NCBI RefSeq assembly: GCF_021474685.1
Contig: NZ_JAKEIT010000027.1
Coordinates: forward strand, 1-32,970
DNA length: 32,970 nucleotides
Direction of reading: 5' to 3'
Source of the DNA: Tetragenococcus halophilus
GTDB taxonomy: Bacteria > Bacillota > Bacilli > Lactobacillales > Enterococcaceae
Shown: one piece after another, positions 25,338 to 32,970 of the stretch
How positions within the stretch are numbered: the stretch's first letter is position 1
How the letters are laid out: each line of letters begins with the position of its first letter
Notes under the pieces: generated by a model
Seen by the model: only the letters and a program-made list of their open reading frames with translations
Database searches by the model: none
Told to the model about the DNA's origin: nothing
Translations under genes and position numbers: made by a program

Positions 25338-26717
25338 TCAATCATTTCCCGAATTTTTAAAACTATCCAGTAAAACAACCATATGCTCTACACCCTGATA
25401 GAAATCAGTTAAACGAATATTTTCATTCGGGGCGTGCGCTCCGGATTTTTCCCATTCAGTACCACTGCCAAGGATGGGAACATTTAAATACTTGCCAAAA
25501 CCATACATGGGACCCGTTCCAGCAGAATTAGGTTCTAAAACAACCTTATCCTCGCCATAGACTTCCTTTGCAGAATCAATAACAGTTTCTACAAAAGGAT
25601 CTTCTAAGCTTGTTCTAAATGGCATAACTGATGTGATCAGCTCTAAGGCAACATCTTCAAATCCATGTCGGTCTAAATGCTGTCTTAATATTTCTGTAAC
25701 TTTGTCCGGCTCGTATCCAGGCACTAAACGAACATCAATTTTTGCCATAGCTTGTCTAGGTAAGATGGTTTTAGCGCCAGGGCCAGTATAACCAGATAGT
25801 AATCCACTGATCGTTAACGTCGGATAAAAAACCAAAGCTTCTTCTGCTGAATACGATAATTGATCTGTGATCAGTGGATGTTTCAAACCATAAGTCTGCT
25901 TACTAGCTTCAGGATCAAAAGGTATACGATTTGCCACCTTTTTTTCAAGCTCTGTTGGAGCTGTCATCATGTCATAAAAACCATCTACTGTAATTTCGTT
26001 GTTAACATTTCTCATACTGGCTAAAGCTTGAACTAAACGCCAAGCTGAATTGTCAGCAATAGCTGCTAAAGATGAATGCATATCAATATCAGCACTCTTG
26101 ACACGCGCTTCATAATAAGCGATACCTTTGACTCCTGCTGAAATCTTCAAACGTTCTTCGGAATCTTTCGAACCGGATTCCCATATACAAACATCGGCAG
26201 CAAATAGGTCAGCATATGCTTCAAGATAATCATTTACATGCGGACTACCGATTTCTTCTTCTCCTTCTACGAAGAACTTGACATTAACCGGTAATCCTCC
26301 TTCTGTATTTTTATAGGCCTCTATTGCATTGATGCGGGCCACAAAATTAGCTTTATTATCAGAGACACCGCGAGCATACAAGATGCCGTCTTTTTCAGTC
26401 GGTTCAAAAGGAACAGTTTTCCATTCATCTAATGGATCTTCTGGTTGCACATCATAATGATCATAAAATAATAATGTTTTCTCAGCATCACCAGACGGAC
26501 CAGCCGCAAAAAAGCCATAAACAACTGGATGAGCACCTTCTAATTCTAAGATCTTGGCTTCTCCTCCAGCATTTTCAATAAATGATTGTACAGCCTCGGC
26601 TGTTTGATTAATTTGTCTTCCTTGAGCTGACACTGATTCTAACCTCAAGTAATCATAAAAACGCGCCATATTTTTATCTGAAATACGTTTGATTTCTTCT
26701 GAACTAATGTGACTCAT
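25338..26717 (-). CDS. M20-family metallopeptidase (dipeptidase)
   Basis: A 459-residue cytoplasmic di-zinc peptidase of the M20 family (ArgE/DapE/carnosinase-like group). Motifs: the first zinc ligand in FYDHYDVQPEDP (near residue 86), the bridging Asp in YARGVSDNKAN (near 118), the catalytic Glu pair in VEGEEEIGSPH (near 152), and a C-terminal His in KSGAHAPNE. The insertion between them is the dimerisation domain. Length fits M20 dipeptidases. AAGGAG lies seven bases before the ATG. It has its own promoter (26786-26814) and terminator. Substrate cannot be read from the sequence; short peptides are likeliest. Confidence 0.93.
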   Translation of the reverse strand: MSHISSEEIKRISDKNMARFYDYLRLESVSAQGRQINQTAEAVQSFIENAGGEAKILELEGAHPVVYGFFAAGPSGDAEKTLLFYDHYDVQPEDPLDEWKTVPFEPTEKDGILYARGVSDNKANFVARINAIEAYKNTEGGLPVNVKFFVEGEEEIGSPHVNDYLEAYADLFAADVCIWESGSKDSEERLKISAGVKGIAYYEARVKSADIDMHSSLAAIADNSAWRLVQALASMRNVNNEITVDGFYDMMTAPTELEKKVANRIPFDPEASKQTYGLKHPLITDQLSYSAEEALVFYPTLTISGLLSGYTGPGAKTILPRQAMAKIDVRLVPGYEPDKVTEILRQHLDRHGFEDVALELITSVMPFRTSLEDPFVETVIDSAKEVYGEDKVVLEPNSAGTGPMYGFGKYLNVPILGSGTEWEKSGAHAPNENIRLTDFYQGVEHMVVLLDSFKNSGND

Positions 26718-27018
26718 ATATTCACTCCTTCACTGTTATCCAACTCATTAAATTTTAAATAATGAGAAAATTCAATATATTTTAAAGCTTACGCTACTTA
26801 AAGAACAGTGTCAACGCTAAATACGAATTAATTCAAAATCCTAAATTAAAAAGACAAATTAGAAAGTGAATCATATTTTAGTATGTTTAAATTCAATAAT
26901 TACAAAATTAGAGCTAGTCCAGCAAACTTACCCTAGAATTAAAAACACTAATATTTCCTTATTTCTGTTATTTCAAAACTTAACGACAACAATCTTTTTT
27001 ATATTATTATCCACTTTT
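26718..27018. other. A/T-rich intergenic region between the M20 and DinB-family genes
   Basis: Holds the promoter of the M20 gene at 26786-26814. From about 26820 to 27018, just past the end of the minus-strand DinB gene, I see only A/T-rich sequence with no clear hairpin, so no terminator is apparent for the DinB gene. A 71-codon frame from 26866 on the plus strand lacks a ribosome site and is low in complexity. Confidence 0.5.
26786..26814 (-). promoter_or_regulatory. Probable promoter of the M20 dipeptidase gene
   Basis: Minus strand: consensus -35 TTGACA (26809-26814), 17-base spacer, weak -10 TAAGCT (26786-26791). The leader would be about 60 bases. Confidence 0.48.
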
Positions 27019-27552
27019 CTAACTCAAAGACGAAGCATATTCAAACCTAACATAACCAATTTCAGCAGCATTTTTCATTAATTCAAGATTTAACCAAGAA
27101 GCTAATTTATGAAATTCCACTGTATTGTCAAATGGGAACTTGCTGTAACATTTACTATATAGTTCTTCTTCTGTTACACCATCTAACTTTTCCTGCCATC
27201 TTTCTATTAGAGAATTAATACTTGCTTTAACCGATTCCACGTTTTCATAAACATCTATGTCTTCTTTCGTTAATGTTCCATCACCAAAAGAGTGGTTAAA
27301 TACCATCTCCCACCAAAACGTTATATGCCACAAGGTCCAAGCAACACTTGGTGTTCCAAGATTATAATTTTCATGTTCAGGGAAGTTAGCGTACCAGATT
27401 CCATCTATCTCTTGAATATATAGACCACAGTGAGATGAGCGCCATAAATATTCATCTTGACTTAGTGAATCAAGATGATATTCAAGAAGTTTTTTTGAAA
27501 TATCGAATTGAAATTTAATATTATCTATTAATGCCTTATTGCTTCCCATCAT
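27019..27552 (-). CDS. DinB-superfamily protein
   Basis: A 177-residue four-helix-bundle protein of the DinB/YfiT superfamily. Telling parts are SVAWTLWHITFWWEMV (about residues 69-84) and LASWLNLELMKNAAEIGYVRF (near 150-170), matching the first and third metal-site helices. In active relatives three histidines bind a metal; here WHI keeps one, but the HxxxH of the C-terminal helix is replaced by LELMKNAAEI, so a thiol-transfer role is doubtful. The ATG at 27552 (followed by another ATG) lies nine bases after AAGGGG. It follows the Na/Pi gene's terminator and probably has its own promoter, which I could not define. Confidence 0.8.
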   Translation of the reverse strand: MMGSNKALIDNIKFQFDISKKLLEYHLDSLSQDEYLWRSSHCGLYIQEIDGIWYANFPEHENYNLGTPSVAWTLWHITFWWEMVFNHSFGDGTLTKEDIDVYENVESVKASINSLIERWQEKLDGVTEEELYSKCYSKFPFDNTVEFHKLASWLNLELMKNAAEIGYVRFEYASSLS

Positions 27553-27574
27553 GTTATAATACCCCTTTTACTTA

Positions 27575-27624
27575 TAAAAAAACCCTCTTTAAATCAACTT
27601 TCAAAAGTCCTTTTTAAAGAGAGG
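27575..27624 (-). terminator. Terminator of the Na/Pi cotransporter gene
   Basis: Minus strand: CCTCTCTTTAAA and TTTAAAGAGGG pair and are followed by TTTTTTT. It lies 24 bases after the stop codon. Confidence 0.88.
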
Positions 27625-27647
27625 ATATACTTAGCAATTTTTAAATT

Positions 27648-29351
27648 CTATACTTTTACAAATTCTTCCCCTTTTTTATTTATAATTCTTTTTGAAAATG
27701 GTTGTTTTATTCCTAAACTATGTTTAGCAATTTTAACAGAATGGTCTGATATACGTTCTAAGTTAGAAACGATATCCACAAATAAAATACCATCGGAAGG
27801 TTTTCCAATCCCTTTATTCAAATTAGAAATATATGTGCTTCGGATGTTTTCTTCCAAGTTGTTCACATCTTTTTCTCTTCTGATAACTTTACCTGCAATA
27901 GAGTGGCTTTCTGTTTCATAAGCTTGCATCGCTTCTTGGACATTTTGTTTAACTAAGTTGAATAATTCAAGTAGATTTTCATTATATAACATATTCTTAC
28001 GATCGCTGTTTCCATTCTTTTTCTGTAACTTTTCAGCAGCGTTAACTTCTTCAATATTTTTCAGAATATTTTCAGTATGATCACCTATACGTTCTAAATA
28101 TTTTCCTATTTCACCCATTTGCGCATGTTCATTAGAATTTCTCGCAGGTAAATCTTCTCCTGAAATATACATCAGATACTCTGTTATTTGAATATCTATA
28201 CGATCTACAACATCTTCTATTTTAAGGACATGATCATAACTTTTCTTATCTTGTTTACGGTAGTAATCAAACATTGTATTGTACTCTTCTAACACAAATT
28301 GGCCTAACTGAATGATTTCATGTTTCGTTTGATCCAACGCGATAACTGGCGATCTTTGCACCAATGAGTAATCTAAATTTGGTTCATACATTTCAATCGT
28401 ATCTTCCTTACCAGGAATAATTTTACTTACAAGTCTTGCCAACTGTGGTGTAAACCAAATCAACACGCCTACCGATAACAAATTAAAAAGTCCATGAGCA
28501 AAAGCAATCTGTAACTCAGGATTTGGATTAAATGCATTCGTCAAGCTATTTAAAACTATAGTAAAAGGTGTAAAAAGTAACATAGCAACAACTGTTCCAA
28601 AAACATTAAAAATAACATGAGCGAGTGCTGTCCTTTTTGCCGCAAGACTAGCTCCCACTGCAGCAAGAACAGATGTAAACGTTGTTCCTATATTGGTACC
28701 AAAAAGGATAGGTAAAGCAGCTTCTATAGACATCGCATCTTGAGAAAACAATTGCTGCAAAATCCCTGTAGTAGCAGAAGAGCTTTGTAAAATAAGCGTC
28801 ATAACTGAACCCGTTATGATACCTAAAAATGAATTATTAGACAGCCAAAGCATTAAATCACTAAATGCTTGCATATGTTGTAATGGCTCAAGCCCACTAC
28901 CCATTAAGTCTAAACCATAAAATAGAGCACCAAAACCGAAAATAATTTGTCCAATACTGGTAATCAATTGATTTTTAAAGAAAAACAGAAATAAAGCGCC
29001 TATCCCTATAATCGGAAGCGCATAGTCACTAATATTCAAACCGATAATAAAAGCTGTAATCGTCGTACCAACATTGGCACCCATTATAACACCAATCGCT
29101 TGAGTTAATGACATAAAGCCTGCACTAACTAAGCCAACAGTAAGTACCGTAGTCCCTGTACTACTTTGGATAAGGGCAGTAACAATAGCACCAGCTAAGA
29201 CAGCTCTTAAAGGAGTGGAAGTAAATGTATTTAAAATACTTCTGAGGTTATCACCTGCGGCTCTTTGCAGTCCATCTCCCATATATTTCAACCCAAATAA
29301 GAAGATCCCGATTCCTCCTATGAACTGAAATATGATCTGTTGTGCGTCCAA
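27648..29351 (-). CDS. Na/Pi cotransporter family protein with PhoU-like C-terminal domain
   Basis: A 567-residue sodium-dependent phosphate transporter of the NptA/YjbB type. The membrane part is an inverted repeat: each half carries a QSS motif (QSSTGTTVLTVG near residue 62 and QSSSATTGILQQ near 190) and a GANVGTT / GTNIGTT loop. From about residue 335 onward a soluble, helical PhoU-like domain is seen with paired DRID and LERI(G/S)DH motifs. I start at the TTG at 29351, seven bases after GGAGGT; the ATG at 29366 lies on top of that site. It may import or export phosphate. It has its own terminator; the promoter is not clear. Neighbours do not belong to a pst system. Confidence 0.92.
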   Translation of the reverse strand: MDAQQIIFQFIGGIGIFLFGLKYMGDGLQRAAGDNLRSILNTFTSTPLRAVLAGAIVTALIQSSTGTTVLTVGLVSAGFMSLTQAIGVIMGANVGTTITAFIIGLNISDYALPIIGIGALFLFFFKNQLITSIGQIIFGFGALFYGLDLMGSGLEPLQHMQAFSDLMLWLSNNSFLGIITGSVMTLILQSSSATTGILQQLFSQDAMSIEAALPILFGTNIGTTFTSVLAAVGASLAAKRTALAHVIFNVFGTVVAMLLFTPFTIVLNSLTNAFNPNPELQIAFAHGLFNLLSVGVLIWFTPQLARLVSKIIPGKEDTIEMYEPNLDYSLVQRSPVIALDQTKHEIIQLGQFVLEEYNTMFDYYRKQDKKSYDHVLKIEDVVDRIDIQITEYLMYISGEDLPARNSNEHAQMGEIGKYLERIGDHTENILKNIEEVNAAEKLQKKNGNSDRKNMLYNENLLELFNLVKQNVQEAMQAYETESHSIAGKVIRREKDVNNLEENIRSTYISNLNKGIGKPSDGILFVDIVSNLERISDHSVKIAKHSLGIKQPFSKRIINKKGEEFVKV

Positions 29352-29729
29352 TACGTTTACCTCCATATTTTACTTATAATAAAACGTAGCTACAGAATTT
29401 TCTTTTTTATTTTAACCCATCACCCATTTTAAAGAAACCCCTTCTAAAAAGAAAGGAGGTTTTGAGAAAAACTTATAAATAATATTTTTTAGAATAAACT
29501 GGAATAAAGTAAACGCTCAAGATCATCTTATTTTGAAAAATGAGAGAAGCAATATAATTATTGGATATAAATGAACTACATAGCGCCACTATATTGAAAA
29601 TTCTTTTGATAAAACAATTAATTTTTTGTACTAAAGCGGTTACCAATCTGTTATAATAAAAAATACCTGCATGACTATTTTGCAGGTTATATGAAAGGTA
29701 ATTTACTATTTAAATAAGGGGTTTAATAG
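29352..29729. other. Divergent intergenic region between the Na/Pi and DUF1576 genes
   Basis: 378 bases. It holds an imperfect hairpin near 29437-29465 (AAACCCCTTCT / AGAAAGGAGGTTT), A/T-rich sequence without recognisable signals to about 29620, then the cre-like sequence, the extended -10 and the leader hairpin of the DUF1576 gene. No convincing promoter for the Na/Pi gene was found; TATAAG near 29375 lacks a -35. Confidence 0.5.
29630..29657 (+). promoter_or_regulatory. Promoter of the DUF1576 gene, with a cre-like sequence over its -35 region
   Basis: An extended -10, TGTTATAAT (hexamer 29652-29657), is clear; no good -35 is present. The -35 position is covered by ACTAAAGCGGTTACC (29630-29644), which agrees with the CcpA consensus WTGNAANCGNWNNCW at 12 of 15 positions, suggesting carbon catabolite repression. 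A 7-base hairpin (ACCTGCA/TGCAGGT, 29665-29687) follows in the leader. Confidence 0.45.
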
Positions 29730-30962
29730 ATGAAAAATTTTATTCGCAAGCAAAAAGTACAGTTGATTATTTTATTATACATATTGATATTTATATTCTA
29801 CGGTTTACTTATGCAACCATTTGATGAATTATCAGCTGGACTGATGCGAATATTTACTGCTTCAGGGATTTTGATTACAGATTATGTAGAAATAGGCGGT
29901 TTGGGAGCTTCTTTTGTTAACGCTGGACTTGTGGGGTTGATTGGATACATCATTTTGATTATTAATAAGGTCGAACTTAGCGGTGTTTCCATTGCGACGC
30001 TTTTTACAATGATTGGTTTTGCGCTAATGGGGAAAACCATTTGGTCGATCTTACCCGTTATATTTGGCGTGTTCGTATATAGCAAACTTACAAAACGTGA
30101 ATTTATTACGAATATATACCCAGCTTTATTTGGTACAGCATTAGCTCCCATTGTTACTCATGCTTCCTTTGAATTTGAATTAGGAGTTCTCGGTGGAGTG
30201 ATTGACGGATTTGTAGCAGGTTTAGTGATTGCTCCGATTGCTAATCACTCGCTAAGTTTTCATGAGGGATATAATCTTTATAATGTCGGCTTTTCTGCCG
30301 GGTTAATCGGATTGGTGTTAATGAATGTTTTTCGTGCCTTTGATCATGATACTGAAAGTTTATTGATGTGGGGATCAGCCTTTGATAGTCAGCTAAGAAT
30401 TTTTTCGATTGGTTTATTTGTAAGTATGGTACTCGTCGGCGCTTTATGTTCCGATAATTTGAAAGATTATCGGAAAGTGTTGAAAGAGCCGGGAAATACA
30501 ATTACTGATTTTGTAGATATCGTTGGTTTTGGTAATACATTAATTAATATGGGGTTTGTTGGTTTAGTCGGTGTTGTTTTTGTTGAACTGCTAGGAACAA
30601 GCTATAATGGTCCAGTTTTAAGCGGTCTACTTACAATGGTAGGATTTGCAGGCTTTGGTAAACATCCACTCAATATAACCCCTATCATGATTGGAGTTGT
30701 ATTCGCTTCTTTCCTATCTATTTATGAAATCAATGCACCTGGAACTGTTTTAGCCGGATTATTCGGAACTACCCTTGCTCCTATTGCTGGACAATTTGGC
30801 GCATTAATTGGTGTAATGGCTGGTATGCTTCATTTGTACATCGTATCTACAATTGGGGAGATCCATGGTGGTATGAACTTATATAATAATGGTTTCTCAG
30901 GTGGTCTTGTAGCATCCTTAGTAGTAGCTGTCATGAAAGGCATAGGAAAGAATAACAATTGA
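29730..30962 (+). CDS. DUF1576 membrane protein with internal duplication
   Basis: A 410-residue polytopic membrane protein of the DUF1576 family; function unknown. The two halves, about residues 49-202 and 258-404, are clearly homologous: ITDYVEIGGLG / ITDFVDIVGFG, LFTMIGFALMGK / LLTMVGFAGFGK, ALFGTALAPI / GLFGTTLAPI, and EGYNLYNVGFSAGL / GGMNLYNNGFSGGL. The second copy of each pair is close to the first, so this is a fused tandem repeat, as in many transporters. A hydrophobic N-terminal helix precedes the first half. AAGGGG lies eight bases before the ATG. It is followed after 43 bases by a small GHKL ATPase gene with no terminator between, so the two form one operon. A transporter or channel role is inference. 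Confidence 0.88.
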   Translation: MKNFIRKQKVQLIILLYILIFIFYGLLMQPFDELSAGLMRIFTASGILITDYVEIGGLGASFVNAGLVGLIGYIILIINKVELSGVSIATLFTMIGFALMGKTIWSILPVIFGVFVYSKLTKREFITNIYPALFGTALAPIVTHASFEFELGVLGGVIDGFVAGLVIAPIANHSLSFHEGYNLYNVGFSAGLIGLVLMNVFRAFDHDTESLLMWGSAFDSQLRIFSIGLFVSMVLVGALCSDNLKDYRKVLKEPGNTITDFVDIVGFGNTLINMGFVGLVGVVFVELLGTSYNGPVLSGLLTMVGFAGFGKHPLNITPIMIGVVFASFLSIYEINAPGTVLAGLFGTTLAPIAGQFGALIGVMAGMLHLYIVSTIGEIHGGMNLYNNGFSGGLVASLVVAVMKGIGKNNN

Positions 30963-31005
30963 AATAGTTCTTAAACATAAAAAGAAGAAAGTCGGAGGGA
31001 GCATT

Positions 31006-31350
31006 TTGAGATCAGATATAAATCGTATAAAAGTAATTGTCAATGAATTGATGTCCAATGCTGTAAACTCATATGCAACAGACATCGATGTTAATGTGTC
31101 TAGGAGTGAAGATAAAATCACTATTAAAGTGGTAGACAATGGTGAAGGCATGGATAAAGAAACATTAGAAAAAGCAAGAAAAAAATTGAATCATTCTTAC
31201 CGAAAGGACTTTGAGGAATACTATGGACAGCTTGCAGGTAAGCAAACTTCTCATGGCGGACTTAGTATTGTTGGTATGCAAGTAAATGAAGCAGAGATTG
31301 AAAGTACTGAAGGAGAAGGTACAACCGTTATTGTCAGAAAAAAACGTTAA
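31006..31350 (+). CDS. Stand-alone GHKL (HATPase_c) protein
   Basis: A 114-residue protein consisting only of a histidine-kinase-type ATP-binding domain. The N box NELMSNAVNS (13-22), G1 box VDNGEGM (43-49) and G2 box GGLSIVG (84-90) are all present. There is no dimerisation/phospho-acceptor domain, so it is not a sensor kinase; the size is like anti-sigma-factor kinases (SpoIIAB/RsbW), although no anti-sigma or sigma gene is near. The start is a TTG at 31006 with GGAGG seven bases upstream. It is the second gene of the DUF1576 operon and presumably acts with that membrane protein. A strong terminator follows. Confidence 0.86.
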   Translation: MRSDINRIKVIVNELMSNAVNSYATDIDVNVSRSEDKITIKVVDNGEGMDKETLEKARKKLNHSYRKDFEEYYGQLAGKQTSHGGLSIVGMQVNEAEIESTEGEGTTVIVRKKR

Positions 31351-31384
31351 GATTTGCCGTAAGAAGAATATTAGATTACTTATA

Positions 31385-31428
31385 AAAAAGTGGAGAACAA
31401 GGTGAATGACACCTATTCTCCACTTTTT
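31385..31428. terminator. Bidirectional terminator after the GHKL gene
   Basis: Arms AAAAAGTGGAGAA and TTCTCCACTTTTT with an inner stem GGTG/CACC. A-run on the left and T-run on the right let it serve both the DUF1576-GHKL operon and the convergent BAAT-family gene. Confidence 0.93.
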
Positions 31429-31512
31429 ATATTGAAACTAGCAGTTAATTCATCTATTTAAAACATTACATAAAGTATCAGGACCACATACAGGATCAAT
31501 AAAAGACTTAAT

Positions 31513-32811
31513 CTACATTTTGTCAGATTTATTATTCTTCTCAAGAAAAGTAAGAATTTGTCTCCAAGAATCTTTTGCTGCTTCTGCGTTACCCTGCTTG
31601 GTACCGCCAAATGTCATAATCATTTTTCCGCCTATATTCATGAAAACATTCGCAGGTAGGTTGACGAAGCTATACGGAAATGATAAGAAATGACCTGCAT
31701 TTTTGTAATATAAATAATGATTGCGTTGTGTTGTCTTTATACTTTTAAATTTCTTTTCCATTAGTTTTACATAATGACTTGAAGGCCATAATTGGTCGTC
31801 TTTTCCAGCAATAAACAGCACAGGGATCCGAATATTTTCTACTGGAATTCTTGACTTTTCAGCTTCCTCTTGATTTTTCAACGTATCATCCCAAATAGAC
31901 AAATAAGAAATTGGTCTTTTCATCATCCAGTTCTTTAACATAGAACTGATAGTTCTAAAACGAAACTTAAACTCAACATATGTTAATGCTTGCTGTTTAA
32001 TCATCCATGAAGGCACAGAAGCAAAAACGCCATTTTTCATTCCAGGTGTCACATAAGCACTAGGAGCACTGACTACAATTGATTGATAGTCATCAAATAG
32101 CGTTCCTAAAAGCAAAGCGATCTCTCCTCCTCTTGAATGTCCTATTAAATTTATATCTCCATTTACATGTGGATGAGCTTTCAACCAACTTGTTGCTTCT
32201 TGAAAATACTCTAATGAAATATTTTCAAGGTTTTTAGGTAAACCTTCTACACCAAAATAAGGTAGCGCAAATGTCGTATATCCTTTAGAAGCTAATAAAG
32301 CTGCTGCATGTTCTTGCATTCCACCATCTGACCCACCTAATATCAAAACAGCAGGATTTTCTCTTTTTTGCTTTGGATAAAATAAACTACCACTTAACCT
32401 TTCATGTTCAATATTCTCTTTTATGATATTATCCATATAAAAATATCTATTGATTGTTACAGCATCAACTTTTTTTCCTTCTACTTGCAAATCTAAATTA
32501 ATGGAAATTTTATCAGCACTGCTTTTTTCAAAATAATCATCTAGACTAGAATCCACATGTTTCATAGACCAAAATAAGCCTGAAGCATCAGTCTCACTAT
32601 AGCTACCTGCTATTGGTTGTTGTGAAGATACGTTAACAATTCCCTCTTTATTTGCAATAAAGCTTGCATAGGAACTAAACTTCTTTTGCTTTTCATCATA
32701 TGCCGAAGCGTAGATAGTTACTTCTTCACTTTTCTTACATCCAGTAACCTTGATTGCTAATTCTTCATCAATGTATGAATGAATTGAACTAACTTGCAGC
32801 TTAGCTGTCAT
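31513..32811 (-). CDS. BAAT-family acyl-CoA thioesterase / N-acyltransferase
   Basis: A 432-residue alpha/beta-hydrolase of the bile acid-CoA:amino acid N-acyltransferase / acyl-CoA thioesterase family. An N-terminal beta-sandwich (residues about 5-130, thio-ester hydrolase N-domain) precedes the hydrolase domain with LILGGSDGG (157-165, oxyanion loop), the nucleophile elbow GHSRGGE (Ser226), GKDDQLWP (Asp) and NAGHFL (His). The nucleophile is Ser where human BAAT has Cys, as in thioesterases. The frame is open up to 32874, but AAAGGAGA five bases before the ATG at 32811 marks the start. Substrate unknown. It stands alone behind a promoter overlapped by a palindrome. Confidence 0.88.
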   Translation of the reverse strand: MTAKLQVSSIHSYIDEELAIKVTGCKKSEEVTIYASAYDEKQKKFSSYASFIANKEGIVNVSSQQPIAGSYSETDASGLFWSMKHVDSSLDDYFEKSSADKISINLDLQVEGKKVDAVTINRYFYMDNIIKENIEHERLSGSLFYPKQKRENPAVLILGGSDGGMQEHAAALLASKGYTTFALPYFGVEGLPKNLENISLEYFQEATSWLKAHPHVNGDINLIGHSRGGEIALLLGTLFDDYQSIVVSAPSAYVTPGMKNGVFASVPSWMIKQQALTYVEFKFRFRTISSMLKNWMMKRPISYLSIWDDTLKNQEEAEKSRIPVENIRIPVLFIAGKDDQLWPSSHYVKLMEKKFKSIKTTQRNHYLYYKNAGHFLSFPYSFVNLPANVFMNIGGKMIMTFGGTKQGNAEAAKDSWRQILTFLEKNNKSDKM

Positions 32812-32856
32812 AAATTCTCCTTTAATAAGAAACAGTTTCAACGTCGTTTTGACGCC

Positions 32857-32885
32857 ACTATATGTATTTTTCAAAATTTAGTTAA
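32857..32885 (-). promoter_or_regulatory. Possible promoter of the BAAT-family gene
   Basis: Minus strand: -10 TATAGT (32857-32862), 17-base spacer, -35 TTAACT (32880-32885). The -35 lies in the palindrome next to it. Confidence 0.42.
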
Positions 32886-32896
32886 AATATAACTAA
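32878..32896. promoter_or_regulatory. Palindromic candidate operator upstream of the BAAT-family gene
   Basis: Perfect 7-base arms TTAGTTA and TAACTAA around a 5-base spacer, overlapping the putative -35 box. The size and shape fit a dimeric MarR- or TetR-type repressor site; no regulator gene is visible in the window. Confidence 0.5.
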
Positions 32897-32970
32897 CGAA
32901 TAAAAACTTCCACTAACTTTTTCAAAATACAAAAAATTACTTTTCTAAAAGTGTTCAAGTTTGTTCTAAG

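Noticed and set aside
26866-27081. 71-codon plus-strand frame between the M20 and DinB-family genes
   Set aside because: No ribosome site, low-complexity A/T-rich coding and overlap with the end of the DinB-family gene.

Overview
The window looks like chromosomal DNA of a low-GC Gram-positive bacterium of the order Lactobacillales, most likely Enterococcaceae. The evidence is A/T-rich sequence, strong AGGAGG-type ribosome binding sites, a PyrR-regulated pyr leader, an alanine T-box in front of alaS, and an EbsA-like gene beside a stand-alone RNase HI. A large sodium-type BCCT osmolyte transporter with long charged tails would fit a salt-adapted genus such as Tetragenococcus, but that genus call is inference. 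I see no transposase, integrase, phage gene, CRISPR array, tRNA or rRNA.\n\nLayout. (1) 68-5896, minus strand: fhs, a HEPN-like/CBS protein, lspA, an RluD-type pseudouridine synthase, then pyrR-uraA behind its own promoter and PyrR attenuator. (2) 5954-9455: an ebsA-like gene diverges from an RNase HI gene; the latter runs tail-to-tail into a cardiolipin synthase that is co-transcribed with a manganese-type CDF exporter. (3) 9562-12553: alaS with its terminator, T-box leader and promoter. (4) 12581-15976: an FGE/SUMF1-like protein, a divergent deoxyinosine-glycosylase/GNAT fusion, and a DEAD-box RNA helicase. (5) 16164-21507, minus strand: a small acidic unknown, a four-gene unit satD - DUF3307 membrane protein - M32 carboxypeptidase - HD hydrolase, an unusual SDR protein and a 48-residue small gene. 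(6) 21616-24294, plus strand: a DUF454 protein and the BCCT transporter with a leader of competing hairpins. (7) 24402-29351, minus strand: a DUF2207-like soluble protein, an M20 dipeptidase, a DinB-family protein and a Na/Pi cotransporter with a PhoU-like tail. (8) 29730-31350, plus strand: an internally duplicated DUF1576 membrane protein and a small GHKL ATPase. (9) 31513-32811, minus strand: a BAAT-family acyl-CoA thioesterase/acyltransferase behind a palindrome.\n\nMost of this is housekeeping: pyrimidine salvage, C1 metabolism, RNA modification, lipoprotein maturation, phospholipid synthesis, tRNA charging, ion and osmolyte transport. The best candidates for undescribed biology are the satD/DUF3307 pair with a regular array of alternating GAATC half-sites upstream, the DUF1576/GHKL pair, the glycosylase-acetyltransferase fusion, and the HEPN-like/CBS protein.
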